A stretch of 24,400 nt of DNA from JBDREF01 sp043820045 (GCA_043820045.1 JBDREF010000374.1:1-24400), one strand, 5' to 3'; positions 1 to 7,683 are shown, numbered from the stretch's first letter. The notes: generated by a model not told the origin, from the sequence alone. Translations and numbers: made by a program.

Positions 1-331
1 CCAGCGGGTTTTCGATCCCGCCCGAAAAGTGCAGTATAACCGTCAGAAGAAAAAGGTCGGCGCATATCTGGAGGTTAATTATCCTCTTTACCGCCCTGCA
101 TGATACCTGCCGGTCGATTTTCATGAAGCGATTCAATGACAGGAATACGCTGATGTTGTATATGGAAAGCAGGGTTGCTATGACGTACAGAGCGGTATCA
201 TGCAGGTCTATGCCCAAAAAATTACTGGAAATATAAGTGCCGGCGAGAACATAGACAATGGCTATCCACCTCAGTTTGACAAGCCAATACGCCCCCTTGA
301 GCAGTCTTATATTTTCAGGCACTGGTTCCAT
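1..331 (-). CDS. Membrane sensor histidine kinase, N-terminal part (cut by window edge)
   Basis: Only about 110 N-terminal residues are visible, starting from the ATG at 331-329; the rest lies beyond position 1. The visible part is hydrophobic, with a membrane segment near residues 20-40 (KLRWIAIVYVLAG) and further segments around 50-65 and 90-108, ending in LLTVILHFSGGIENPL. This matches the sensor part of the complete kinase at 12939-14759 (IRLRWIAVVSLLAAG and LLTAVLYFSGGVTNP), so it is most likely the same kinase type: several transmembrane helices followed by cytoplasmic catalytic domains. The catalytic domains cannot be seen, so kinase activity is inferred from the paralogue. The gene overlaps the end of the upstream response regulator by 17 bp, which suggests co-translation and a cognate pair. 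Confidence 0.75.
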   Translation of the reverse strand, partial: MEPVPENIRLLKGAYWLVKLRWIAIVYVLAGTYISSNFLGIDLHDTALYVIATLLSIYNISVFLSLNRFMKIDRQVSCRAVKRIINLQICADLFLLTVILHFSGGIENPL

Positions 332-731
332 CGCACGCTTTCCTGGACAGAAGTTTCCTGACCTCGGCCAGCAGAACCGGCGGTTCCACGGGTTTGTCCA
401 GAAACCCATCTACTGGCAGCCACTCAGGGTCTCCGGCAGTGGATTTGAAGCCTATGCCGGTCCTCTCGTGTACGCCTGTGAGCATCAGTATAGGTAAATC
501 TTCGTACTGGGAATTCCTCTTCAATTCCCGGGCCATCTCAAATCCATCCGACCACGTGGACATCATAACATCCAATATGACCAAATCCGGTTTGTCAGCC
601 TGAATTTTCTCCATACCTTCGGTTCTGTCGGGCGCGGTAATAACCGTATATTGCTCATTCTCCAAAACACTTTTGACTAACGCGGCAAAATCAGGGTCGT
701 CGTCAACAATCAGGATTTTCGCGTTCTGCAT
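315..731 (-). CDS. Receiver-only response regulator
   Basis: This 138-residue protein is a single CheY-like receiver domain with no output domain. The acidic pocket is D10-D12 (VDDD), the phosphoacceptor is D54 (LVILDVMM), the conserved Thr is T85 (ILMLTG) and the conserved Lys is K113 (DKP). A GAGG Shine-Dalgarno lies a few bases before the ATG. An insertion of about 20 residues between the T85 strand and the K113 strand (roughly 88-108) is longer than in CheY. It sits 202 bp downstream of nqrF and overlaps the following histidine kinase, so it likely receives phosphate from that kinase or acts in a phosphorelay. No DNA-binding region is present, so its output must be through protein partners. 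Its place after the nqr genes suggests a link to respiration, which is inference. Confidence 0.9.
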   Translation of the reverse strand: MQNAKILIVDDDPDFAALVKSVLENEQYTVITAPDRTEGMEKIQADKPDLVILDVMMSTWSDGFEMARELKRNSQYEDLPILMLTGVHERTGIGFKSTAGDPEWLPVDGFLDKPVEPPVLLAEVRKLLSRKACDGTSA

Positions 732-933
732 GGTTCACCTCATGAAATTCCGTTAGCTTCCTTGAGCAATAACTCCGCCGAGCGACTAAGGCTGTTCCAA
801 TCGCAACCAGCGAACCGACACGGGTTGTCTCCTGGTCGGTCCGATGTTCTAAGAACCATTTTTCTCAGGGCGGCCGATATCGCCCGGAGAGAACCTGCTT
901 TCTATGCCCATGGTTCGCGGCAACAAATCGCCG
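732..933 (-). other. Spacer between nqrF and the response regulator
   Basis: This 202-bp gap holds three short inverted repeats: ACCGAC/GTCGGT at 814-819 and 835-840, GTTCT-A-AGAAC at 846-856, and GGGCG/CGCCC at 868-872 and 881-885. None is followed on the minus strand by a T tract, so no intrinsic terminator is visible. Read-through from nqrF into the two-component genes is possible, and so is a separate promoter here. Confidence 0.4.
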
Positions 934-2034
934 TTAGAACTCGTCGTAAAAGATATCTTCCGGGCGTATGCCTTTTTCTTCCAGAACTCTGGTAACGGCC
1001 TCGATCATCAGAGGTGGTCCGCAAAGGAATGCCTGTCGAGGTAACCCATGCTCCAGATATTTGTCTGCGGCAAGGTGAATAAAGCCGGTTTCCCCGTCCC
1101 ATTTCTCGTCAGGCCCCAGCTCGTCCGACAAGGCATAGACAACATGGAAATTAGGGTGCTTTCGCTCAAGTTCCTTGAAACGTTCGAGGTAGAAGATGTC
1201 CGCTGTTGTACGGCACCCGAAGAATAGCCAGCACGAGCGGTCGGGCCATCGATCATAGAGGGTATAAACGATGTTCTTCATCGGCGCCATGCCGCAGCCG
1301 CCGCCTACGCAAATTATCTCGGTAGAGGGGTCCTCGTTCAGATAAAACTCGCCGTATGGGCCTGTAAAAGTCACCGGGTCCCCCACCTCCAGGTTGTGCA
1401 GATACGTCGAGCCGATACCTCCCGGGACCAATCTTACGACAAGCTCCACAGCTTTCGGCTCGTAAACGGGAGAGCTGATTGAATAAGCGCGAAAGACAGG
1501 ACCGTCAGGCGATGGAGCCTGAACCTGGACATACTGGCCGGGCCGCTGAGAAATCTCTTGATCGCCATCCAGGACAAACCTGAGTTCCTTGATGTCGTGC
1601 GTGAGTACGCGAGTGCTTTCCATCGTGGCCGAGAAGAGTCTGACGTTGAGAAAGTCCTCGGGGATGCGAACATATATGTCTTCCCGTACCTTGACCTGGC
1701 AGGCCAATCTGACCGAAGAGCGAATTTCTTTGCGCGACAAATACGGCGTCTCCGTTGGAAGAAGCGGCCCCCCGCCTGAGAGCACGGTGATTTTGCAGTG
1801 CCCGCAGGAACCTTTGCCGCCGCAGGCCGACGGTATGAATATCTCATTTGCGTACAGACTCGAAAGCAATGTCTGCCCGCCCGCCACCTCGAGCGGCTTT
1901 TCGCCGGCATTGATATCAAGTTTGCAGATCCCGTAATTTATCAAAAAGCGTTCGGCGATCATCAATCCGGCCGCAAGTACTACCACCAGACCCGAGAAGG
2001 ACAGTACTGAATACAAGTAAATCGACAGACCCAT
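934..2034 (-). CDS. nqrF: Na+-translocating NADH:quinone oxidoreductase subunit F
   Basis: NqrF is the NADH-oxidising entry subunit of Na+-NQR; it passes electrons from NADH through FAD to a 2Fe-2S cluster. The 366-residue sequence shows an N-terminal membrane anchor (about 5-27). A plant-type ferredoxin domain follows, with cluster ligands C71, C77, C80 and C112 (SACGGKGSCGHC, RLACQV). Next come the FAD-binding RAYS motif (182-185) and the NADH-binding GGGCGMAP motif (244-251). It ends in FYDEF, close to the usual NqrF end. It is somewhat shorter than the proteobacterial protein of about 408 residues. An AGGAG site six bases before the ATG supports the start. It is the last nqr gene, 9 bp after nqrE. 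NqrF in place of RnfB identifies the operon as Nqr and not Rnf. Confidence 0.96.
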   Translation of the reverse strand: MGLSIYLYSVLSFSGLVVVLAAGLMIAERFLINYGICKLDINAGEKPLEVAGGQTLLSSLYANEIFIPSACGGKGSCGHCKITVLSGGGPLLPTETPYLSRKEIRSSVRLACQVKVREDIYVRIPEDFLNVRLFSATMESTRVLTHDIKELRFVLDGDQEISQRPGQYVQVQAPSPDGPVFRAYSISSPVYEPKAVELVVRLVPGGIGSTYLHNLEVGDPVTFTGPYGEFYLNEDPSTEIICVGGGCGMAPMKNIVYTLYDRWPDRSCWLFFGCRTTADIFYLERFKELERKHPNFHVVYALSDELGPDEKWDGETGFIHLAADKYLEHGLPRQAFLCGPPLMIEAVTRVLEEKGIRPEDIFYDEF

Positions 2035-2043
2035 TGAGTACTC

Positions 2044-2634
2044 CTATTGGATTGACACCATCCCGGCAAAGCCCATAAACGCCATGGCAAGCACACCGGT
2101 AACGACCATTGCTATTGCCACACCCTGAAACGGCTGCGGGACGTGGCTGTACTTCATCTTCTGTCTCAAGCCGGCTAACAGGACGATCGCAACTGCCCAG
2201 CCTATTCCCGCGCCCAGGCCAAAACCCACCGACTGTAAAAAGCTGTAGTTCCGGATGATCATAAACAAAGATGCGCCGAGAATGGCGCAGTTAACGGTTA
2301 TCAAAGGCAGAAATATGCCGAGCGCAAAGTACAGCTTCGGGCTGAACCGTTCCACAAACATTTCAACCAATTGCACGAAGGCCGCGATCACCGCTATAAA
2401 GACGATGAATTGCAGGTGGCCCAGATTAAAGGGCACCAGGACGCAGTAGTAAATGACGTAGTTTATAATCGTTGTCATGAGCATCACGAAAACGACGGCC
2501 GTACCCAGCCCCAGCGACGTCTTTATCTGGCCCGAACAGGCGATAAACGAACACATGCCGAGGAAGTTCGTCAGCAGGATGTTGTTCGTGAATATCGCGG
2601 CGATAAATATCACCCATGCCGATGTCTCGCTCAT
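2044..2634 (-). CDS. nqrE: Na+-translocating NADH:quinone oxidoreductase subunit E
   Basis: NqrE is an integral membrane subunit that, with NqrD, holds an intramembrane 2Fe-2S centre on the electron path. The 196-residue sequence is almost entirely hydrophobic, with about six membrane segments. It carries the family signatures NNILLTNFLGMCSF (C28) and ITVNCAILG (C116); these cysteines correspond to the cluster ligands. Length matches the family at about 198 residues. The ATG overlaps the nqrD stop codon by one base (TAATG), which suggests translational coupling. The gene ends with TAG, one of several in this window showing that TAG is a normal stop here. Confidence 0.96.
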   Translation of the reverse strand: MSETSAWVIFIAAIFTNNILLTNFLGMCSFIACSGQIKTSLGLGTAVVFVMLMTTIINYVIYYCVLVPFNLGHLQFIVFIAVIAAFVQLVEMFVERFSPKLYFALGIFLPLITVNCAILGASLFMIIRNYSFLQSVGFGLGAGIGWAVAIVLLAGLRQKMKYSHVPQPFQGVAIAMVVTGVLAMAFMGFAGMVSIQ

Positions 2635-3299
2635 TATTTCTTCTCCTCAGGCTCCGGGCCTTTAATCAGGTTGAAAACCCCTATTACGATGCCGAGCGCG
2701 AAAAATGCTCCGGGTGCCAGGACCATCAACTGGTTGGGTGTGTACCAGGCCTCGCTCAACACCGGGTGTCCTAAGATTTCTCCGGTACCGAGCAGCTCTC
2801 TGAAAAAGCCGATGATCGCCAGCACGACCGCATAGCCGACGCCGTTGGCCAGTCCGTCAACCATGGACAGAATCGGCGGGTTCTGCAGGGCGAACGCCTC
2901 GGCCCGGCCCATAACGATACAGTTGGTGATGATCAGGCCGACGTAGGGGCCGAGCTGTTTCGACATGTCCCAATAGAATGCCTTGAGGAACTGGTCGAAA
3001 AGGATGACGAAGGTTGCGATGATGCCGACTTCGGCGATCATTCGTATTCGATGCGGGGTGCATTTTCGAAGTAGGGACACTATCAGATTCGAGCCCACGC
3101 AAACAAAGATCAGGGCCGCACCCATAACGAGCGAGTTTTCCAAGCGGTTCGTCACGGCCAGCGCCGAACAAATACCCAGCACTTGAATCGCCAGCGGATT
3201 GTTTGCCCAGGCCCCCTCCTTCAGTGTCAGCATCCCCTTACCCTGACACAGACCCTTTGGCTCACAGGTTGCACAAACCATCTGTTTGTTATCTGCCAT
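2634..3299 (-). CDS. nqrD: Na+-translocating NADH:quinone oxidoreductase subunit D, with Cys-containing N-terminal extension
   Basis: NqrD pairs with NqrE in the membrane. Family signatures are strong: NNPLAIQVLGICSALAVT (C44) and GLIITNCIVMGRAEAFA (C127), the two cysteines expected to bind the shared intramembrane 2Fe-2S centre. About six membrane segments follow. The total of 221 residues is slightly longer than usual (about 210). The first 22 residues are unusual in containing three extra cysteines, C9, C12 and C18, in the pattern C-x2-C-x5-C. The ATG has only a distant GAGGAG (inside the end of nqrC, about 11 bases upstream), so a later start that removes part of the extension cannot be excluded, for example M23 (MLTLKEG). 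It sits 5 bp after nqrC. Confidence 0.94.
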   Translation of the reverse strand: MADNKQMVCATCEPKGLCQGKGMLTLKEGAWANNPLAIQVLGICSALAVTNRLENSLVMGAALIFVCVGSNLIVSLLRKCTPHRIRMIAEVGIIATFVILFDQFLKAFYWDMSKQLGPYVGLIITNCIVMGRAEAFALQNPPILSMVDGLANGVGYAVVLAIIGFFRELLGTGEILGHPVLSEAWYTPNQLMVLAPGAFFALGIVIGVFNLIKGPEPEEKK

Positions 3300-3304
3300 T
3301 CTCG

Positions 3305-3916
3305 TTACTTCTCCTCAACAATGCTCTTTGCAGCCTCGGTAAGCATCGCCTGCACTTTGTCACAGGTCAACGTCGCACCGCTTATGCCATCGACCTTGTT
3401 CGGAGCGGCTTGGCCGCCGATTTTGATGATGATGCCCGGTTTTCCGTCCTGACCCACGATCATTTTGCCGACAAACTGGTCGCGAAACCACGACTTGACA
3501 ATCTCGCCGCCAAGTCCTGGGGTCTCTTCCTGTTCGTAAAACGTTATGCCTCGGATCGTTTTCATATCCGGCTCCAGAGCCAAAAAGCCCTTGATCCGGC
3601 CCCACAAGCCTGGACCGGAGAACCGCATGGCCACCGCCAGCGTCTTGCCGCCTTCACTGGCGGGAGAATAAGCGTAAGTTGTTATGTCTCCCCGCATCTT
3701 CTCCTGTACATTCTCCTCGCGTATTTTCAGCACTTCTGCCGCCGTTGCTTTTTCCGGCAGCGGTACCTTTAACGCCAAAAGAATGTTACGGGCTTCTTCG
3801 GCCTCGGCGTTGGCCTCTTTGTACGGAGCCGTAAAACTCGCCGCAGCGGTTAGCAGCAAAGCGCAGACAGAACCAAGCGCCGCGGCATAAAAAAGAGTGT
3901 AAGCGCTACCCTTCAC
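3305..3916 (-). CDS. nqrC: Na+-translocating NADH:quinone oxidoreductase subunit C (FMN-bearing)
   Basis: NqrC carries a covalently bound FMN on a periplasmic domain anchored by one N-terminal helix. I chose the GTG at 3916-3914 because AGGAG lies eight bases before it; the longer frame would begin with a TTG at 3943 and overlap nqrB by 38 bp. This gives 203 residues with a membrane helix at about 7-29. The flavinylation motif is DGISGATLT with T182 as the FMN attachment residue, and the family motif ETPGLGGEI lies at 131-139. An ApbE-type flavin transferase would be needed, and none is in the window. The chosen start still overlaps the end of nqrB by 11 bp. Confidence 0.93.
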   Translation of the reverse strand: MKGSAYTLFYAAALGSVCALLLTAAASFTAPYKEANAEAEEARNILLALKVPLPEKATAAEVLKIREENVQEKMRGDITTYAYSPASEGGKTLAVAMRFSGPGLWGRIKGFLALEPDMKTIRGITFYEQEETPGLGGEIVKSWFRDQFVGKMIVGQDGKPGIIIKIGGQAAPNKVDGISGATLTCDKVQAMLTEAAKSIVEEK

Positions 3917-5000
3917 TTCTAAGTCTCCTGATGCGAATCCCAATTACTATTTCATCGAGAATAGGCGCGACGATATTGCCAAGCAGGATGGCGAACGTCA
4001 CGCCCTCTACGTAGCCGGTAAAATTGCGGATCAATACCGTTACTGAACCAATGACGATGCCGTAGAACCACTTGCCTGCATTGGTCGTCGGGCCTGTCAC
4101 TGGGTCGGTAGCCATAAAGAATGTGCCGAAGAGCAGGCCTCCAGCGAACAGGTGCCATACCACCAGACTGAGCGCCTGCTGACGCGCGTAACAAAGCGCC
4201 CCGGCCAGCACGACAAATGAGCCGATGGTGCTCACAACCGTGCGCCAATTGGCCACACGTGTAAGCAGCAGGAATATGCCGCCGGCTATGATTGCTATAG
4301 CCGAGGTCTCGCCGGAACTTCCCGAGACGCTTCCCAGCAGCAGATGTGCGATCGAGGCCATTTCCCCGCTCTTGGCCCCGGCAAGTGGTGTTGCCACGGC
4401 GACTGCGTCAACACTCGATACGGAAGGAATCCACTGGAAGGGCAAACAGCCAAAAACACCTTGACTGGGTTCCAGATAGCTTTCCGCCATTTTAGCAGGA
4501 TAGGCGAGGGCCAAAAAGCACCGCCCCACGAGGGCTGGATTGAACAGATTGCGGCCCGTTCCACCAAAGAGCTCCTTGCCTATAAACACACCAAACGCAA
4601 CCCCCAAAGCAACCAGCCAGAGCGGCAAGGCGGGCGGCAGAATTAACGGCCAGAGTATTCCCGTGACGAAGAAGCCCTCGTTGATACCTTCTTTGCGCAC
4701 CATCGCGAAAAGGGCTTCCACTGTCAGGCCCGCCGCATACGAGACAATGACCATCGCCAGAAAGCGCCACCCGAAAAAGTAGAAAGCCGCCAATATGCAC
4801 GGAACGAGGGATATTATAACCATCGACATTAAACGCTTTAAGTCAAGCGGATCCCGAACATGAGGGGCGTCTATCGTCCTTGTCGCAGGCGCGAAGAAGA
4901 AATGCTCCAACGCCCCGAAGACGGGATTGAAAACCCGCAGTTTGCCGCCTTCTTCAAAAGTCGGCCGGACCGCATCAATGATCTTCAACAACCATTTCAC
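3906..5000 (-). CDS. nqrB: Na+-translocating NADH:quinone oxidoreductase subunit B
   Basis: NqrB is the largest membrane subunit; it carries covalent FMN and riboflavin and takes part in Na+ transport. The 364-residue sequence has about ten membrane segments and typical family stretches such as NEGFFVTGILWPLILPP, GGTGRNLFNPALVGRCFLA and ATDPVTGPTTNAGKW. The covalent-FMN threonine is probably T204 in VDAVAVATPLAG. The local motif reads AVAT and not the common SGAT, so flavinylation here should be verified. It starts with a GTG that overlaps the nqrA stop (GTGA) and ends with TAG. It is shorter than the Vibrio protein (about 415 residues), mostly at the N-terminus. Confidence 0.95.
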   Translation of the reverse strand: MKWLLKIIDAVRPTFEEGGKLRVFNPVFGALEHFFFAPATRTIDAPHVRDPLDLKRLMSMVIISLVPCILAAFYFFGWRFLAMVIVSYAAGLTVEALFAMVRKEGINEGFFVTGILWPLILPPALPLWLVALGVAFGVFIGKELFGGTGRNLFNPALVGRCFLALAYPAKMAESYLEPSQGVFGCLPFQWIPSVSSVDAVAVATPLAGAKSGEMASIAHLLLGSVSGSSGETSAIAIIAGGIFLLLTRVANWRTVVSTIGSFVVLAGALCYARQQALSLVVWHLFAGGLLFGTFFMATDPVTGPTTNAGKWFYGIVIGSVTVLIRNFTGYVEGVTFAILLGNIVAPILDEIVIGIRIRRLRSEG

Positions 5001-6439
5001 TCGGTATTCTCCTCTGATTGTTTGCGTGCTTCTTCCTGTTGCTTGCGTATCTCTTCCTGACGCAACTGCTCTTTACGTATTTCTTCCTTTTCCTTGGCGA
5101 TAAGGTCCTTGGCGTCGATAAGCTGTTTTCGCAGGTCGATCTTCGACGGACAAACGTACGAGCACAGCCCGCACTCCACACACAAATCCACGCGGGCCTG
5201 CTCTGCCTCCTCCATCAAATCCGCATACAAGTACTTGTGGATTAGATAAGGCATAATACCCGCAGGGCAAACCTCGTCACAAAAATTACAGGATACACAT
5301 GGCCGCAGCTCCCCTCGCACGGCCGTGGTGAATCGCTCTCTGAAACTTTTTCTCAAAGAACTGAGGAAGCAACTGTCATAAGAACTCCGGTCCCAGCCCG
5401 GCCTGGCGAATCCGAGGAATTCTCTCTCCTCGTGCTCGGGAAGGACCGTAATTCCCCGGCATTCCACATCAATGCCCAGTGTTTCTTCCTTCATAACGCG
5501 ACCCGTCAATATGCCGCCGTTAAGCACTCGCGCGGCCGGCTCGAACACATATTTCTCCCTGATCTTGCTTATGGGATATCCCGGCATGACCTTCAGGTGG
5601 GTTGGCGAATATACGCCTGTCCCGCCGATGGAAATTATCCTGACCGTACAGGGTTTCGTCAGCGTCAGGGCGCGGTCGAGCGCGAGAATTCCTTCGGTCC
5701 GGACTGCCCAGATGGGGCCGTTGCTGCGCTTGAGGCCCAACCGCCGGGCGAGAATCGAGAAGTTGTCATACGGATACGTCAAAGGTATCTCGAGCATCTT
5801 TACCGATGCGTACCCGCGTATCTGATTTCGAATCAGGTTCGCAAACTCAGAGTTAATATCCGGCATCGCCAGATAAATAGGCTGGTACTCCAGCAGCGAC
5901 TGCAACTGCTCCAGGCCTCTCGTGAAGTTCAGAAGCCGCTTGTGAAGCAGTACCTCTCCCCTCGTAACAAACGGTTCCAGGCTTAACGTCGAGACAATGA
6001 CTCCTTGTGGCATGCCCAGCGGGTCGGGCAGCTCTCCCGTATAAGCATCGTAGAAAAATTGCCAGGCACCGAGCGACAGAAGCTTATAACGCTTGATGCC
6101 TCCCACACCCATCTGCTGCTCTATGTGCGACATTTTCTTTTCGACAATGCCGGTGTGTTCCTCACGCAAAGCGACATCTTCAATGACTATGTGGTTCTCG
6201 ACTTTCCCCAAACGGACGGTCCCGGCTCGCGGTGCCAGCAGAGGGACTGCGTGGTTATTTGGATCATTTGCAAGAATGTCGCCCCCGTTGACCCGCTGGC
6301 CGTCTTTAACACATATGTCACTGAATTCGAAACGCTCACTTCGTAAGGGCAGGTAAAGGGCCTTTGGCTCAGGCATCACGCTTACTGTGCTGTCTGGTCT
6401 TCCCTTGAGTAGTATGTTATAGCCGCCTCTGAATTTCAC
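4997..6439 (-). CDS. nqrA: NqrA subunit carrying two RnfC-like 4Fe-4S motifs
   Basis: NqrA is the cytoplasmic, quinone-associated subunit of Na+-NQR and is the evolutionary partner of RnfC. The N-terminus (FRGGYNILLKGRP, then a barrel-like GTVRLGKVENHIVIE region) and the first gene position followed by nqrBCDEF identify it. Unlike textbook NqrA, the C-terminal part has two complete ferredoxin motifs: C381, C384, C387, C391 (CVSCNFCDEVCP) and C420, C423, C426, C430 (CVECGLCSYVCP). Residues 440-480 form a charged Lys/Glu/Arg/Gln tail that is probably helical. At 480 residues it is longer than usual (about 450). It starts with GTG; GAGG is 12 bases upstream, a long spacing. RnfC is the alternative name, but NqrF and the gene order argue for an Nqr complex. 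Confidence 0.88.
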   Translation of the reverse strand: MKFRGGYNILLKGRPDSTVSVMPEPKALYLPLRSERFEFSDICVKDGQRVNGGDILANDPNNHAVPLLAPRAGTVRLGKVENHIVIEDVALREEHTGIVEKKMSHIEQQMGVGGIKRYKLLSLGAWQFFYDAYTGELPDPLGMPQGVIVSTLSLEPFVTRGEVLLHKRLLNFTRGLEQLQSLLEYQPIYLAMPDINSEFANLIRNQIRGYASVKMLEIPLTYPYDNFSILARRLGLKRSNGPIWAVRTEGILALDRALTLTKPCTVRIISIGGTGVYSPTHLKVMPGYPISKIREKYVFEPAARVLNGGILTGRVMKEETLGIDVECRGITVLPEHEEREFLGFARPGWDRSSYDSCFLSSLRKSFRERFTTAVRGELRPCVSCNFCDEVCPAGIMPYLIHKYLYADLMEEAEQARVDLCVECGLCSYVCPSKIDLRKQLIDAKDLIAKEKEEIRKEQLRQEEIRKQQEEARKQSEENTE

Positions 6440-6982
6440 TTTGTCTTATTTCCTCACAAGCCGTTTAGAGTTACCCACTGGTCTGCCGGCATAATTCAGA
6501 AAAGTGAGCATGTGAGCCCACAACCTCCGATGGCACGGCCGGCGATATATCGTGATCTCGTTCTTTAGTTTCATCGAAGTACCATCGCATGCTCTTCTGA
6601 AACCAGCACCCTGCGAACCGTTCATTCACTGCGAATCGCATTGATACGAAAAACATGGAGTATATAATACTCCCGTTGAGTTCTCACCAAAATTCTTACG
6701 CCGATCGTCCAAATCGACATTTTATCAGGACAATTGTGCACTCAAATTCGCACTTGTTCTACAAATGCTCTCTAAAAAAGCCAGATTGCCTTTATATTAC
6801 CGAATGACCCATCATGTTTCAACGTCGTTTCAAGTTCCCAACTCTGTTCACAGGCCCTAATCGCCCCCGTTTCTCAGTTGTGAGATTTCCTGAGCAGCAA
6901 CAATTCTGCTAAATTCGTCGCACAAACAATGTTGCTCCGACAAGCATTCATGCTGTCTGTCTGTGTTGTGGTTGCACAACAA
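6440..6982. other. Gene-poor region between nqrA and ahbA
   Basis: This 543-bp stretch must hold the nqr promoter on the minus strand. It contains a perfect palindrome over a TATAAT-like core (listed separately), a 10-bp palindrome CGATATATCG at 6543-6552, and tandem GTGAGC units near 6503-6516. A minus-strand frame of 61 codons (6471-6656) has no recognisable features. Next to the ahbA stop is a perfect hairpin, GTTGTG/CACAAC at 6965-6970 and 6975-6980, with no T tract. Confidence 0.5.
6641..6673 (+). promoter_or_regulatory. Sigma-70-like promoter overlapped by a 17-bp palindrome
   Basis: On the plus strand TTGATA (6641-6646) is followed after 16 bp by a perfect TATAAT (6663-6668). This -10 box lies inside the exact inverted repeat GGAGTATATAATACTCC (6657-6673; arms of 7, spacer of 3). 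On the minus strand the same site reads TATTAT/TATATA, with only a weak -35 (TTGGTG at 6690-6685). It lies about 218 bp upstream of nqrA. An operator that controls transcription of nqr, or of an unlabelled plus-strand RNA, is a reasonable guess; no regulator can be assigned. Confidence 0.45.
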
Positions 6983-7447
6983 TCACGGTTCCCTGGAAAC
7001 GCTGAAACGAGCATCCAGCTTGAAGAGCCGTTTCACAGGCAAATTAAGGACATCCGAAGGCTCAAGAGAGAGAGAGGTTCGGATTTGCTCGAGTATCTCC
7101 TCTATTCTCTCGTTGTCGGAGGCGATCAGGGTAAACCAGATGTTAAAAACATCACAACGAAGGTAGTTGTGGGTTACTTCGGGAAAGCTACCGATTACTT
7201 CAGCGGCTCGGTCTACGAGTTCAGGCCTAACCCTCACAGCGGCCAAAGTGCTGCTAAAACCGAGTTTATTCGAATTCAGGCTGGCCCCTACGCGGCGAAT
7301 CAACCCCTCGTCGAGCATCCTTTGGGTCCTGTCCCAGAATTCCTGCTTTGGAATTTGCAATCTGTCGGCTATTGTCTCATAAGGCCTCTCGCACAGAGGG
7401 AAATCATCTTGAAGTTCCTGCAGTATTCGGCTGTCGATATCGTCCAT
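6983..7447 (-). CDS. ahbA: Siroheme decarboxylase subunit A
   Basis: AhbA, with AhbB, removes two carboxyl groups from siroheme to give 12,18-didecarboxysiroheme, the first step of the alternative heme pathway. The 154-residue protein has the Lrp/AsnC-like layout: an N-terminal winged helix (DIDSRILQELQDDFPL, then GLIRRVGASLNSNKLGF) and a C-terminal alpha/beta domain. HNYLRCDVFNIWFTLIA and the end NLPVKRLFKLDARF are typical of the A subunit. The ATG at 7447 is chosen over an upstream in-frame start (7516) because AGGGG lies just before it and the homology begins there. It is divergent from cobA-hemD and about 13 kb from its partner ahbB. An Lrp-type transcription factor is the alternative reading, but the partner genes nearby argue for the enzyme. 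Confidence 0.9.
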   Translation of the reverse strand: MDDIDSRILQELQDDFPLCERPYETIADRLQIPKQEFWDRTQRMLDEGLIRRVGASLNSNKLGFSSTLAAVRVRPELVDRAAEVIGSFPEVTHNYLRCDVFNIWFTLIASDNERIEEILEQIRTSLSLEPSDVLNLPVKRLFKLDARFSVSREP

Positions 7448-7516
7448 AAGGCCCCTTACGCCACAATAACACCCGTGTTGCCCCAACGGCCTGCCAGGGC
7501 GAACCGGTGTTTTCAC

Positions 7517-7545
7517 TTGACCTGAGCGTGCCAGACAACTATATA
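7517..7545 (+). promoter_or_regulatory. Candidate sigma-70 promoter for cobA-hemD
   Basis: TTGACC (7517-7522) is followed by a 17-bp spacer and TATATA (7540-7545). A start near 7552 would give a leader of about 160 nt before the cobA-hemD ATG at 7712. The -35 box matches the consensus at five of six positions and the -10 at four of six, so this is only a moderate call. Confidence 0.45.
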
Positions 7546-7564
7546 TCGTTCAGCAATATAGTGT

Positions 7565-7683
7565 AGAGCCGCTAAGAAGTAAAGGCAGGGCTCTTCAAAA
7601 GCAGCTTGTTCTGAGGCTGTTATGTACCTACAAAGGACCGCCTTTCTCGTTTTTGAGAATGTTGTAAATTCTCAATTTTTTTT
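7565..7683 (+). promoter_or_regulatory. Multi-hairpin leader ending in a terminator-like stem with a T8 tract
   Basis: Four successive stems can be drawn upstream of cobA-hemD. They are AGAGCC/GGCTCT (7565-7570, 7589-7594), a six-pair AGCAGC/GCTGTT stem with one G-U (about 7600-7622), AAAGG-ACCG-CCTTT (7632-7645), and TTGAGAAT/ATTCTCAA (7653-7660, 7668-7675). The last is followed directly by eight Ts (7676-7683) and ends 28 bp before the start codon. This is the layout of an attenuator or a structured regulatory leader. The 8-7-8 inverted repeat could instead be a DNA operator. No known riboswitch core was recognised. Confidence 0.5.

Noticed and set aside
4997..6439. Calling the operon Rnf because of the RnfC-like 4Fe-4S motifs
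   Set aside because: An NqrF with 2Fe-2S, FAD and NADH motifs is present, RnfB is absent, and the order is nqrABCDEF.
6471..6656. Minus-strand frame of 61 codons upstream of nqrA
   Set aside because: There is no properly spaced ribosome site, no recognisable motif, and its composition looks random. I left it as part of the nqr upstream region.
7527..7533. Perfect TGGCACG on the minus strand, like a sigma-54 -24 element upstream of ahbA
   Set aside because: The required GC at the -12 position is absent at the right spacing (TC is there).
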